A stretch of DNA of 64,000 nucleotides from the NCBI GenBank assembly GCA_039621445.1, contig CP154955.1, positions 5,694,785 to 5,758,784 on the forward strand. Reading direction: 5' to 3'. The notes beneath the pieces are model-generated. The model was not told where the DNA came from and did not search any database. It worked only from the letters and a program-made list of their open reading frames with translations. How positions within the stretch are numbered: the stretch's first letter is position 1; each line of letters starts with the position of its first letter. Shown here in pieces: positions 32,461 through 44,269 of this stretch. This DNA comes from Euglena gracilis (Eukaryota > Euglenida > Euglenophyceae > Euglenales). A program made the translations under genes and the position numbers.

Positions 32461-33386
32461 GGGGTCCCACTTCTTGGCCAACTCCAATTTCTACTGCACC
32501 CACCTCATATTTTTCCCGTTCAGGTCAGCATTCGGAGTGAGGTGAGGGTTAATGCCACAACTGAGGCAAAAAAAAATGAAATGAACCTAGCCTTAATTTA
32601 GGCCGAAAATTTCAAACAAAATCAACCCCCAATATGTGCACAGGTTCATTAGGAACCAAATTTCAGCCCCCAGGATGAGCGCGCTTGGAGGGAGGGAGTT
32701 TTGGACCCGGGGGGGGGGGGGGGGAGTGGCGCACTCATCAGGAGGTGTGTACTTAGAAGGGGGGTGAATCAGGAAAAAAAATACAACTTAAAACAACAAA
32801 CAAATAAAACAAACAAAAATAATCAACAACCTTTCTGTCCACTTTGCAATTGACAGGGGACTTGCAAAAGGGCCACGTCGTGACACACCAGCAAACTGCC
32901 CAGTGTGCTCCGTTCCCACCTGCCCACAGGCGTTACAGGCACAGGCAGGGCTGTTCAGGAAGGCTGGTGGAAGCCAGGTGGGGAGTCCGGACCCCAGTGG
33001 CCAAAATGGTCATTTGCACACCCTCCACACACAGACCTATTTTTTTTATATTAAGCCGTTAAAAAAATAAGGTGAAAAATAACTCAACTGCCTCAATTTT
33101 TTGCCCAAAAAATTTTCAGCCCTGACTGCACACACTTCTGCTGGAAACGGCTTAGAGTTTCACCACCGGGAAATTCGACATTGTTGTATGGATCATAGTG
33201 TGATAGATCATTTTTAATTGCAAAAAAAACATCAAAACGTGACCAAAAGAAAAGAACAAAAATCACGACATCCAAGCAAAAAAAACTGGGGAAAGAAAAC
33301 AAAAAACCTTCGAAAATTCAAAAACATTAAATTTGACTTGCAGTCAGAAAAAAAAAGCATCTAACCTTGGGAACTAAAAATTTTGG

Positions 33387-33591
33387 AAAGCACCTTGATT
33401 CCAAAAAAAAACTCATCCCGTTGTACCTCTCTGAAGCCTCTCTGAGCCAAAGCAAAATGAAGACATGAAGTGTGAACGCGAGCTCGCTTTGCTTGTGCTG
33501 CTCGCGTTCACACTTCATGTCTTCATTTTTGATTTGGCTCAAAGAGGCTTCAGAGAGGTACAACGGGACAAGTTTTTTGCTTCGAGGTGCT
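33387..33591. repeat. Long near-perfect hairpin
   Basis: Arms of about 95-100 bp around a loop of about 15 bp at 33486-33500. The core arm CCCGTTGTACCTCTCTGAAG (33417 on) has its complement ending near 33571; only a few mismatches are visible in the inner 70 bp, with looser pairing outside. It could be a small foldback transposon or a transcribed hairpin RNA. Sequence alone does not decide. Confidence 0.75.
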
Positions 33592-33921
33592 TGCTTGCAA
33601 AGTACATGCAACTGTCCATTGCCTGTCACCATTTTTGTGCTGTTGTCATTCCAAATCATACATTCCCAAACCATTCATCAAAGGATATCACAGGTAAAAA
33701 CAAATGGCAAGGCGGCGGTGGTCTCTAAATTTATGTACGAATAAAAATCAGTGAGGGGAGAACATATGCTAAATCAATCAATCAAATATGCGCAAAAAAA
33801 TGAACAAAATATGTGCAAATTGCACAGAAAATATGTGGTTTTTTCTCAGTACCATGCCATTTTTTTGCCAGTCATCGGCCCAAAAAGGCCAAAGTGGCAC
33901 AAAACGGCCTAAAAAAAACAC

Positions 33922-33942
33922 TTAGGGTTAGGGTTAGGGTTA
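33922..33942 (+). repeat. Three TTAGGG telomere-like units
   Basis: TTAGGG three times followed by TTA. This is too short to show a telomere; it is an interstitial match to the common eukaryotic telomere repeat. Confidence 0.6.
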
Positions 33943-34009
33943 TATATAAAAATTTGTTCTTTATTTGGCAAAAAAACACAAACACACTAAACAAAATGCA
34001 AATGGGCAA

Positions 34010-34270
34010 AACCAGGGGTTTTTTTTTTAAGACCAGGGGGGTCCCCCCACCCACCCACCCGCTGGGGGGGCCCCCGGATGGGGGGTCGTGGGGGACTTAC
34101 AAAAAATGGCCGAAAAATCGCGAAAATGCTTTCAAAATTGCACTTTTTTGGCGCCTTCGGCACCGAAAAGTATATCCCACCCCCCTCCGGGGGGACCCCG
34201 GGGGGGGGGCTCAGCCGGACCCACCCACCCCACCCCCCCCTCCCCCCCTGGGGGGTCCACAACTAAAAAA
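34010..34270. repeat. G/C-run repeat module 2
   Basis: Homologous to part of module 1: TTTTTTAAGACC, a G/C-run block, AAAAAATGG.CGAAAAATC, a GGCGCC-TTCG-GCACC hairpin (34152-34166), AAGTATATCCCACC, then another G/C-run block. Confidence 0.7.
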
Positions 34271-34379
34271 AACCCCTGGGCAAAACATATGTCCACATAT
34301 TTACCCCCCCCTGTGATGGGGGACCCCAACCTGGTGGGGGCGATCCCCAACCAACAATGTGATGGGGTGCAGGCCATAC

Positions 34380-34770
34380 ATCTCTTTCAGGACCCGGGGG
34401 GGGGGGGTGCTGGGCTAGGGCTAGAAATTTGGGCTGGCTAGCCCGCCCCCCCCCAGGGGGGGGGCTGGGCCCCGGCTGGACCCGAACCGGGGCGAGCTGG
34501 ACTGAAATCGGAAAAATGCCCAAAAATGACCTGCAGAACACAGTTTTGAAAAAATGATGCATCTGAAACCCCCCAAAAATGCCCCAAAGCGCCCCCAAAC
34601 CCCATTTTTGGCCACCTTCGAACACAGTTTTTCAAAAAATTTCGGCGCTTTGCGCCGAAAAATTTTGGGGTGGACCCCAAAAAAAGCGGCTGGCTAGCTG
34701 GGCTAGCAGCACCCCCCCCCCCCGGGGTGCTGCCCAAATCGGGGCTGGCTGCAGCCGCCCCCCCCCCCCG
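34380..34770. repeat. G/C-run repeat with GGCTAGC motifs
   Basis: Begins at the G run near 34394 with GCTGGGCTAGGGCTAG. A TTCGGCGC-TTT-GCGCCGAA hairpin lies at 34643-34661. GGCTGGCTAGC recurs in opposite orientation near the right end, suggesting a foldback. It lies at the 3' end of the spermidine synthase gene. Confidence 0.55.
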
Positions 34771-34951
34771 AGGGGGGTTCGCAAAACCTTAGAGCGATGT
34801 ATGGTGCAGGCCTCCCGTCCAGCCCTGGGTACAGGGCTTTCCTGACGAAGCGGGGGAGCAGGAAGGCGGCGCGGTGCATGGTCTCATCGTAGTACTGCAG
34901 GGTGTCCCCACCACGCCATGGCTTGCCAACCTGGCGTCTGTGGCGCAACCC
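34703..34951 (-). CDS. Spermidine synthase exon 10 (C-terminal)
   Basis: TLQYYDETMHRAAFLLPRFV, RKAL, matching the family end YYn.e.HraaF.LP.Fa.k.l. Acceptor CCCTAG at 34952-34957 directly follows an in-frame stop on its 5' side, so the exon cannot start earlier. It needs phase 0 but exon 9 ends in phase 2: one G missing from the G run at the acceptor, or a small unseen exon, would explain this. The stop at 34703 follows a Gly/Cys-rich tail, so the true end may be nearer 34780. Confidence 0.85.
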   Translation of the reverse strand, partial: GLRHRRQVGKPWRGGDTLQYYDETMHRAAFLLPRFVRKALYPGLDGRPAPYIALRFCEPPSGGGGGCSQPRFGQHPGGGGCC

Positions 34952-35469
34952 CTAGGGAGGGGGGTGCATTGGGCTATGGGTGCCTGACCCCCCTGGGACG
35001 GTCAAAAATTTCCTGCCCCCCACCCTGCCTGCCCATGCCCCCCCAGGGAGGCGACTTTCCGGAAAGCCTGTTCCCCACGCTTCTTGTTTTGCATTGTTTT
35101 GTAATGTGTGCCACAGAAATTGTCGCGCACCAGAATCAGAACATTGCATGACTACAAGGAGCGATTTGGACAAAACAAACCAAGAAAAAGGTATAAAAAA
35201 AAGGGAGTGCATAAACTTTCCAAATCTTCCAAAAAAAGTTCAACTGCCAAAAAAATTTATTCAGTTTTGTGACTTTAATATTTTTTCATGATTTTCTTTG
35301 GATTCCTGCTGAATCGTAATTGTTCGTGATTTTTCATGCGATGAAATAGAAGAAATCCCTGTGGCTTCCCTCTGCAAAACCAATTCAGCGTACAACTGGC
35401 TGCCCCCCCCCCCCCCGGGGGATGGGGTGCCCTTCGGCTAAAGCGACACCCTGTTTCCAGCCCCAGGGA

Positions 35470-36763
35470 GCATAGTCGCTGTGCTCCTGTGGTTTTGGAA
35501 GAGGGGAAAACAATCAGCCTTCCTCATACATACCCCCCCCTTCTTGAGGGTGTTACTCTGTGCCCCCCCACCCCGGGAAGGGGGTCCCAACAGGGATGAA
35601 TGGGAAGCCTTGAGAGGGGACCCCCCCTGCTACCTCGAAACTGACATGGGCCCGGAAAACTTTCAGTTTTATGGATGGGCAAAAGGTCGGATGCCAGGCC
35701 AAAATGGTTGGACAATCCACAATTGTTCTTTGAAATCCAAAAATGTTCATTTTCCAAAATTTTTGAACATTTTCGGGTGGAAAACACCAAAACATCAAAA
35801 GTTGGGCAATACTCTTAAAAATGAGGGGAAAAGGTGCTGTGTGTTTAATTTCCAGCACTGTGCGCCAGAAGCAAAAATTTTGCTTCTGAACCTGCCAAGA
35901 AAGGGGGGTGGGGGGTCTGGACACCCCCTCCCAACATCTAGGGGGGGGGGGGGTCATCATCCTGACCATACAATTTTTACCGACCCCCGGGGGGGGGGGG
36001 AGGGAGGGGTCACTCCACTTTTTGAAAAACCAGTCAGTCACTTTTTTTGGGAAGCCAGTCAGTCACTACCCCCCCGGGGGGGGGGGGGTCGGCCACTCAG
36101 GAAAACCAGCCACTTTTCAGTCACTTTAGGCCATTTTAGGCCAAAAAAAATTTCCCCGGCGCCTTTGGCACCGGTGTCACTCAAGCCACTTTTGCCCACC
36201 CCTGGCCGACCCCCAGGGGGGGGAGGGGGTCCGGGGCCAAAACCAGTCAGTCACTCTGAAAAAACCAGTCAGTCACCCCCTCCGGGGGGGGGGGGGACAA
36301 TATTTAAAAAGTTGACTGGTCCTGACCCCTACGCCAGGGCCCAGGCCCCTGACACCAAACCTGTACGGGGAGGCCTGGTGGGGGTTGTCACCCCCCACCC
36401 GATCTTCCACCCCAACCCACCACAGCACCCACTCATAGAAAATTCCTTCAGCGCCGAAGGAAAATTTTGGCGCCCCGGAAAATACGGAAAGGTGGTGGGG
36501 GGGTCGGACCAGCCCCCACCCCACCCACCACCCACAGGATTGCGGGGATTCCCGAACACCCCTGCCCCCCACCACCCCACCCCCCCCAGGGAGGTACGTC
36601 AGGACTCCCTCTACAACCTGCCTCAATACCGACAGGCTTCCCATCTATCCCTGGGGTCAGCAGCCAAAAACCAGGCCCCCGATGATGAGGTGCAAGCGAT
36701 GGATTGGTCCAGCATCGCCGGAGGGACGCTCCGCAAAGGCTCTTTGCAACTCCTGCGAGCGCC

Positions 36764-36795
<32 letters not shown>

Positions 36796-37560
36796 CCACA
36801 ACAACAACAACAACAACAACAACAACCCCACCGTTTCTTTTTACCAACCCGGGGAGGTGCCTTGTGCTATGGGGTGCCTGCCCATAGTAGGCATACCCGG
36901 GGCAGGCTTCAATATAAGGGCGGGTGGGGGGTGCACCCCCCCCAAAACAGTGGTCTGGGTGACTGATTTTCGGCCCGGCGCAAAGCACCGGACCAAAAAA
37001 ATTTGACACCCTCCAAAATGGCCAGAAGTACCATTTTTGGGCACATTTTGGGCAAAAATCTGTCAAACTGCAAAGGATTTTCGGCGCGAAGCGCGAAGAG
37101 CCGGAAGGAGAAATCTGACCTTTTGGGGGAGCCCCAGGGCTGTACGGGAAGGCCTGGTAGGGTAGGGGGAGTGGTCAGATCCCCCACCCGGAAGGTGGGG
37201 GGAGGGGGGCGACCCCCCCACCCACGATGGTACCCGCTCAAAGAGAATTCCTTCGGCGCATTTGGCGTTGAAGAATAGTTTTGACCCAAAAAAATCGGCG
37301 CCACCGGAGATACGGGAAGGCCTGGTGGGGGGGGGGGGGTTGGACCCCCACCCACCCATAGGGTTGCCAGAATTCCTGTACATCCCTGGGGTCCCAGTTA
37401 CCCCCCCCCCCGGGGTCGGTCTGGACCCTCCTCGGCTGGTGGTGGTGGAGGTGGTCCGGACCCCCACCGAAAAACCCCCTGCCCCCCCCCCCTCCCCGGG
37501 GTCGCAGGGTTTTAAATGAGCAGGGAGGGGGAGGGGGTGTCCTGGACATACCATTGCTTA
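35470..37560. repeat. G/C-run repeat modules in spermidine synthase intron
   Basis: Several modules: 35600-35900 resembles module 1 (TGGATGGGCAAAAGG block); 36150-36180 has a CCGGCGCC-TTT-GGCACCGG hairpin; 37078-37110 another imperfect one. CAGTCAGTCAC units recur at 36035-36275. The long plus frame 35481-36887 is low complexity and not a gene. Confidence 0.6.
36763..36827 (+). repeat. (CAA)n microsatellite
   Basis: 65 bp of CAA/ACA triplets with a single CCA interruption. Confidence 0.95.
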
Positions 37561-37935
37561 GCGACCCCCAGGCAGGAGAGGGGGTCACTTTCAACTCTGA
37601 AAAAACTTATCAGTATGGGTAGGCAGGGGGACCCAGGGGTGGGTGCTTAGCACACCCCCGGGCCTGAAATGGCCATTTTCCTAGGAAAACTGACTGGGTC
37701 GGCATGAACTGGCCCTGACATGCAACCCCCGACCAGGGGTGGTCATAATTATCCCCCAAATTTTCATCTGCCTTCACCCAATTGTCACCTACAACCCCCG
37801 ACCAGGGGGGGGGGGGTGCGCACCCTTTAACGAACAAACCCCGACCTGGGGGTGGTCGGCCGGGGGGTGGTCGGTGGGCGGGGGGGGGGGGGTACGTTGG
37901 TAGATAGATTGATGGATAGATAGATTGATAGATGG

Positions 37936-38031
37936 ATAGAATAGAATAGAATAGAATAGAATAGAATAGAATAGAATAGAATAGAATAGAATAGAATAGA
38001 ATAGAATGGAACAGAACAGAACAGAACAGAA
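37936..38031 (+). repeat. (ATAGA)n / (ACAGA)n microsatellite
   Basis: About 14 ATAGA units, then four ACAGA-type units, preceded by GATAGATTGATG simple sequence and followed at 38098-38121 by ACAG units. Confidence 0.95.
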
Positions 38032-38211
38032 TAACATAGCATAGCACAGCGTAGCATAGAATAGTTTGGCGTAGCATCACATCGCATAGATAGAATATAG
38101 ACAGACAGACAGACAGACAGATGTGCTTTGGGGCCAAAAAAAGCACGCAAAAACGTGACTGGCCATTGGAGCTGACACTGGGCCAACAGTTCAAAGAGCG
38201 CACGTTCACAC

Positions 38212-38296
38212 CCTCTCTTGCTGCAAACGAAGAATCCAATGCAACCGCTTGGGTATGATGGTATGCTGATGTACGAGTATTCGACAGTCTTCCAAC
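38212..38296 (-). CDS. Spermidine synthase exon 9
   Basis: WKTVEYSYISIPSYPSGCIG then FFVCSKRG, the conserved Y....PtYPsG.iGF..CSK block. Acceptor GTTCAG. The likely donor AGG|GTGTGA leaves phase 2. Confidence 0.9.
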
Positions 38297-39279
38297 CTGA
38301 ACAGAACAGGCGGCAGTGTTCATTTTGGTGGCTGGTGATTACCACCTTATAAAATTGCCTGCGAACATCATTTCTTTTAATAGAGTTATTTGGTGCTTCA
38401 CATTATTCACAATGCATTCTTGAAACAAAAAAAATGCTTTGCCAAACATCGGGGCTCATAAAATAAAAAAAACTAGCTAACAACTAACAACCTAACTGTA
38501 ATCCAAAACATAAAAACCCAAATCAAATCAATTTGGTTCGCTGGTTGACAATAAAAACAATTGAGAACACTAGAGAATCAGCTTTATGACGGCAATAAGC
38601 CTTATTATGAGGGCACCACATCAAATAATCGTCCAGGCCAATTGCACGGACCCCTTTTGTTCACACCACAGCTGACGGGGCACGAACCAAATAATTGACA
38701 TCCATCAATGGCCATTTGCCGGCCTCCGGTGTCTTTGGCGGGGTAGGGGTGTTATGGCACCACGGCTGTTTTGGGAGGGAAACTGGGCCCCGAGCTCGCC
38801 AACACTTTTTCAGGGTCCCTCTTTTGTGTGAACGGCCAGCAAAAACCAACGACATGCAAACCCGGACCCGTCGAAAGTTTGGCTTCTCACCCATTGTTTC
38901 CAAAATGCCACATTCCAGATTTTGTCAAATAGGAGTAATGTGCGTGTGCGTTCAGGTACAACCTTTTTCAGCTGATAAGGGGCCCTGGGGCATCATCCCT
39001 CCGCTGCCTTGGCTCACCCCCGAAAATTTCAATCCCCGGGGGTCGAAAATGCCTTCTCCTCTCTGCCTGGAGCCTCCTTGGTCAGGGGCCCATAGGGGGG
39101 GGGGGCATCCCAACTTTTCCCAATTTTTGAAAAAGCTGAAAAATGTGTGCACGCCGGAAAATGATTCCAGCCAACTAAGCAGCACCACTTTTTTCCATTT
39201 TTTTTCTTCAAACCAGCAACTCCCAACTGGGGCGCCACTTAAATGCACAGGGTGTGCGCAGCTTTGGACAATGATTTCG

Positions 39280-39930
39280 AACCGGGATTTTTTGAAGACC
39301 AACCCGGGGGGGGGGCCTCGGGGGGGCCTTGGGGGGGGGGTCAGTTTGAGGATGATTTTTGGAAGTGAAATTCTTTTCGGCTCTTCGCACCAAAAAAAAG
39401 CTAAAACCCTGCCTCTGGGGAGAGGGAGTCCGGCGGACCCATCCACATGCCCCTCCCCCCGGGTGGTCAAACTTATGAAAAAACCCCTGTTTTCAGGGGC
39501 GCTTATTTGGGCCCTGCCTGAGATTGGTTCAGGGTTTGGGGGAGGTTTGGGGGAGGTCAGGCTTCGACAAAAGGGCGGATGGGTCTGGACTCCCTCTCCG
39601 GTCCAGCGGGGGGGGGGGTCGCCCGCGTAGTCTGGGTGACTGATTTTCAACCCGGCATGAAGCGCCAGGCCGAAAATTTTTGACCGCCCAAAACGGCCCA
39701 AAATGCCATTTTGTGCACTTTTTGGGCAAAAAGAAAAACTGTCAAAAAATGCAGAGAAAATTCGGCACAAAGCGCCAGAAGGAATATATGACCTTTATGA
39801 GGGTCCTGGGTCCCCCCCCCCCGCGCGCGGTTAGTCCGGACCCCCCTTCGGTCCATGAGGGGTGGGGCACCCCCCACCAAAACCCTGTGCGCCCTCCTTA
39901 TACTGAACCTGGGGGGGTTCTTGGACTTTA
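39280..39930. repeat. G/C-run repeat modules in intron 8
   Basis: Same style as other modules: CCAACCCGGGGGGG block, TTCGGCACAAAGCGCCAGAA imperfect hairpin (about 39757-39780), and GCGCCCTCCTTATACTGAACC (39889), which recurs as GCCCTCCTTATATCAAACCC at 44943. Confidence 0.6.
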
Positions 39931-40271
39931 CTGTTGGAGGCTCAGGGTGACAATTATTTGGGCACTGCGTACTCAAATGGGGGTTTTTGTGAAGGTGCAA
40001 GATTGTCTGCCTGTGTTCCCAACCCACCCTTGTCCAAGGCAGGCCAAAGTTAAAGAATGTGTCGTTGACACGGGGATGTCAACGCCACCATTGTTCCGCC
40101 GTTGACACGGGGGGGGGTCAACGACATGGTGCACCTTGGACAAAGGGGGGGGTCATATTTCTCAAGTTCTGGGGAGTGCCATCCCTACAACAGCAACCTG
40201 TCAAAAAATTTTGGCACAGAATCTGGTCCTGGAGAAACAGGGGTGCGACGTTGCAGTGAGGCAATGCAAAC

Positions 40272-40355
40272 CAATGGTCTCAATGAAGGTTTTCATCTTG
40301 GCGATCAGATCCAGGTGGATCCACATGCACTCGGCTTGGGTGAGGAGGTTGCCAT
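40272..40355 (-). CDS. Spermidine synthase exon 8
   Basis: DGNLLTQAECMWIHLDLIAK, MKTFIETI, matching DG...Q.Es.WlHldli. Acceptor TTCCAG, donor TTG|GTTTGC, phase 1. Confidence 0.93.
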
Positions 40356-40509
40356 CTGGAATGGGATGAAGGAAGCTGCAGGCACGCCCCATATGGGAAA
40401 GCTTGGTGGGAGGCCACCACAACACCACGCAAAAAAAAAAAGAACTCTTTCGATGCCAAAAAGACATTTTGCCCTAAAAATTGGCGCCCGCGGGAATGCA
40501 GGAAAGCCT

Positions 40510-41000
40510 GGTTGGCAGGTGTAGATGGGAAGCCTTGAGGGGTTGGAGGGGGGTTGGACCCCCCGACACGGAGGGGGGGGGGGGCGGGTGGGTCAGACCC
40601 CCCCTCCTGCCTCAAAACTGAGGGGGCCAGGGATATTTTCGGCTTTGAGGATGGGGAAAAGGCTGGATATCGGGCCAAATTTGTACAAAAAATTTTGTTC
40701 GTTGAAAATGATTTCAGAAACACTCATTTTCGAGATTTTCGAACAGTTTTTATTAATGTGGAAAACAGCAAAACATCAAAACAAGTGCAACAGGCTCAAA
40801 AGTGAGGAAAGAGGTAATTTTTGCTCATTTGCAGCGCGGAGAAAAGTTTTCGCTGTTTTTTGGAACCTGCCGAGGAGGGGGGTCCGGACCCCCCCCATCT
40901 TACCTCCCTGGGGGGGGGGTCGGGATCCCCCCCCCAACCACCTCCCTCAAACCGAACAGCCGAAAGGCTTTCCATCTATCCCTGGGGGTGGGGTTGGACC
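40510..41000. repeat. G/C-run repeat module in intron 7
   Basis: Resembles module 1 and the 44.3 kb module: GATGGGAAGCCTTGAGGGG, CGACACGGAGGGGG, then CTCAAAACTGAGGGGGCC and the GATGGGGAAAAGGCTGGAT block. Confidence 0.65.
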
Positions 41001-41992
41001 CCCCCCAACCCCTGGGTGCAGGGGAAGAGATATGTGTAGAACATGCGGAACGGGCCGCAACTTCGTCTGGCTGGGTGGACCCCCCCTCCCCCAGGAGTTC
41101 CCTCTCACACAAAAGTGTCCTGCTTCCAAGCTGCAAGCTCTCTCACACAATCTCCCCTCAACCTGCTAGTACGTGAGCCAGGTGTGGGGGAGCAGGGGCA
41201 GGACAGCAAAGGGGCCGCCCGCAGACTAATTGCTTCTGGGGGTCTTATTTGGGGGGTCTTCTTTTTGGTTTTTCGCTTGATCGGCCCAGGGGGTCCTATT
41301 TTGGGGGGTCCTAAGTGGGGGGCGAGGGGGGTAGTGAGGTCCCAGGTCAAATTTTAATCTGTTTGAGAAAGGGAATTCAGCGAATTAAGCATTTTTTGCT
41401 CAGTCGTTTGCATGGCCCCACGTGATACCCCAGAGACTGGGACAATGAAGATTTTCCTTAAAAAATACTACAAGGTTTTCAGATTTTTGTATAAAAAACA
41501 TGGTAAATGTCAAAATTACGCCAATATGCACATGGCACAAAATGCTGAAGGAAAATTTCGGTGCTTTGGGAACCTAAAAAATGATACTTTTTTCAGGCCC
41601 GGTCCAAAAATAAGCGTCCCCTCCAAAAAAGACTCCCCCCAGAGGTTTCCAGCAATGGACCCAAGAATAAGACCCGGGCCACATTTGTATTTGGGGGGGT
41701 AGATGATGAAAATAACCTGGTTTTCAATATACTTCGTACATCGGTTGGGGGGGGTGCAAAAAAAAGCTGCTTGAAAATGCTTGAGTACCTCCCTGGAGTG
41801 CACATAAAGCTTTAAAAAAAATTAATGTGCGATGACTCATTCTGCAACACAATGCACTTTTGAACATCACATTTTTTTCAAAAATAGAAGCACGCGTAAA
41901 ATAATGTTGCACACTTTTCGAGAAATTACAAACAAGCATGCGCGTGCACGTGTGTGCGCTTCGCCAGAGCATTGGTTTGGGTGTGGGCACAC

Positions 41993-42055
41993 CCTCCCGA
42001 AGGGCATCTTTGCAGCGGGTGAAGAACTCCTTGCCAAACAGGGTGCTGGCCGGAC
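41993..42055 (-). CDS. Spermidine synthase exon 7
   Basis: GPASTLFGKEFFTRCKDALRE, matching GPAe.LF...F...c..aL. Acceptor ATTCAG, donor AGG|GTGTGC, phase 1 at both ends. Confidence 0.92.
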
Positions 42056-42248
42056 CTGAATCATAGAACGACAACATTCGTCACAACAAAAAATGTTGAG
42101 ACGAACCCAGCTGGATTTTTTCCTGCTTGCTTTCAGCTACCAGCCAGGTCCAGCCCGCCGGTCAGCTGCACTGGAACCCCCACCACAAGGGAGGGCCCAC
42201 CAAACACCTGTTTCCAGCCTGGGTGGCTGACCCCATTCCCCCATGGGG

Positions 42249-42432
42249 GGGGCACACACACAGACACACACGCGCGCACGCACACAGACACGCATGCACA
42301 GACACACAGACACGCACACACAGACACGCACGCATGCACGCTCGCACACAGACACGCACGCACACGCGCGCACAGACATACAGACACACAGACACGCACG
42401 TACACACACAGACACGCACGCACACACACAGA
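42249..42432 (+). repeat. CACACAGACACGCACG-type simple repeat
   Basis: About 180 bp of alternating purine-pyrimidine CA/CG repeats with GACA spacing. Such sequence can form Z-DNA. It lies in intron 6 of the spermidine synthase gene. Confidence 0.92.
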
Positions 42433-42839
42433 AAGATTCACAGCAAAAATGCCCTGTTTGGGCTGCTCTAAAGCATTGAGACAAAAATGGGGGGGGGGGC
42501 TCAAAAACACCAAGTTTTGACCAACTTTGACCAGATTTCCGAAAAATTTGCTTTTGCACCAGAAATCTTGATGTTTTGCGCAAATTTTTTTCAGTTCAAG
42601 TAGGCTGGGAGCAGGTGGCTGGAGCAGCAGCAAAGGTGCCGAAGGCCTTTAGAAATACCTAATTACCAAATTACTAATACCTGATTACCTGGACCCAAGA
42701 GCCAAAAAAAACTGGACTTTCTGAGCACTCGTTTGGAAAAAAGTGATACAGTGATCCATGCCAACCATGGCAGGCTTCTCTTTTACGACCCCCGGGGGGA
42801 ATAGGGGTTCTCCAGGGGGTGTCGGGGGACCCCCGGGGG

Positions 42840-43200
42840 GGGGGGGGGGGCAGAGACCCCCCAAAAATCGGGCCATTTAAAAATTTTGCCAAGATGACAG
42901 CCCCCAAGCGAGTGCGGCAATTTCCGGACGACATGGAGGTGCGCGATGACGAGATATGGTGCACGCTTTGTGGTACCATCAAGGAGAAGAGTTACGCAGA
43001 AGCTCATATAAAAGTGCAGGTCACAAAAAAAAGGAAGCATCATGTGCAAAGTCGTGCAAAAGCCTGGAGCAAGTGCACCGGTGCAATGGTATAGAAAATT
43101 GTACCTTTTTTCCACTTGGATGCACCTTATTAAATTTAACCAACAAACAGAGTGCCAAATCAATCAACCAATTGATCAACTAGCCAGTTGGTCTATTGAC
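42840..43200. other. Intronic sequence without recognised gene
   Basis: A 91-codon plus frame (42819-43094) looks somewhat protein-like, with CTLCGTIKEKSYAEAHIKVQ, reminiscent of a zinc-finger or BED-type fragment, but only one Cys pair is visible. It may be a piece of a transposase. I do not call it. Confidence 0.25.
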
Positions 43201-43569
43201 TAGTTGACTGACATGCCAACCGGGACAATAAACAGCGGCATAATGATGGCGTTCACCTTTGAATAAATGACGTTCACCCATCCAGAGAAACAGTATTCAA
43301 ACAAGGGTTTTTGTTGCCTTTGGGCCCTTTTGGGAACAATTGCACACAAAAACTGGTCCATCGAACACCTAATTGGTCAGTTTGGTTGACTGGCCACTAT
43401 CCCCCACTCCATAAATGGGGACGTGATGAACAATGATTTGTTCGTCACATTTCTCATAGGGGGTATCAGTCGATCTTGGTGGTCAGGGGGTTACAGGGAG
43501 TTTGGGGGGTTGAAATTGGGGAAACCCCTTTGTGTCACGCAAATTTGACGAGAGGAGCAAAGAACACGC

Positions 43570-43723
43570 CTTCTGGATCGGAGGAGTCCACGATGATGAC
43601 ATCGTAGCAGTTCTTTTTGTCCTCCAGGAAGGCGAACCCGTCGCCGATGTGCACCTCGGCCCGCGGGTCTTTGAGCGACACGGCGCACTTGGGGAAATAC
43701 TTCTCAGCAATTTCGGGCACCAT
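43570..43723 (-). CDS. Spermidine synthase exon 6
   Basis: MVPEIAEKYFPKC, DPRAEVHIGDGFAFLED, YDVIIVDSSDPEG. It holds the GDG loop and the DSSDP gate with the catalytic Asp. Acceptor TGACAG. The only donor that keeps frame with exon 7 is AAG|GCGTGT, a GC donor (phase 1). Confidence 0.93.
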
Positions 43724-44269
43724 CTGTCAGACAAAAAAGCCAGTCACGGGATTGGACCGTAGATTCACTTACAGCCGACAGACACAATTGTTGGACCCGG
43801 CCGGACATTTTTGTTGGCCCCGCCGGGCAGGAAATGGGAAATGGAGGACATTTCTATAGGGCCCCCGGGGACGTGAATAATTCACCCTCTGACCCATGAA
43901 ATTTAGGCCCTGATGGACAATTTTGCGGGAAACCCTGTCTGAAACAATCTGAACCAAGGCACTTCAAATTCCACAGCAGATGTTAAGATTCAAATGGAAT
44001 TAGTGGGAATGTCTTGGAGAATCTGCATATTGATCGTACAATATAACTTCGCATCTTCCACCAAAAGGTGGGGTAAAAAAGCCAGCTCTCAAAATTTCAT
44101 AAATAAATGTGGGAGGAGGAGGCATCCAACGACTGCTCCAAAGCTTTTCCTCGGTGTCCCGCAATGGAATGTTATGCATTCACACAGATGGCCACACTTT
44201 ACATTACAGCATTTCTGACAGCAACTCTAGGATACAAGCAACCTCTCCTTAAAGCATGTGACGGGACCA

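Noticed and set aside
33922-33942. Chromosome end
   Set aside because: Only three TTAGGG units within long flanking sequence.
35481-36887. 468-codon plus frame with poly-Thr
   Set aside because: Low-complexity frame created by G/C runs and a CAA microsatellite.
42249-42432. CRISPR-like array
   Set aside because: Simple CA/CG repeat without distinct spacers, in a eukaryotic intron.
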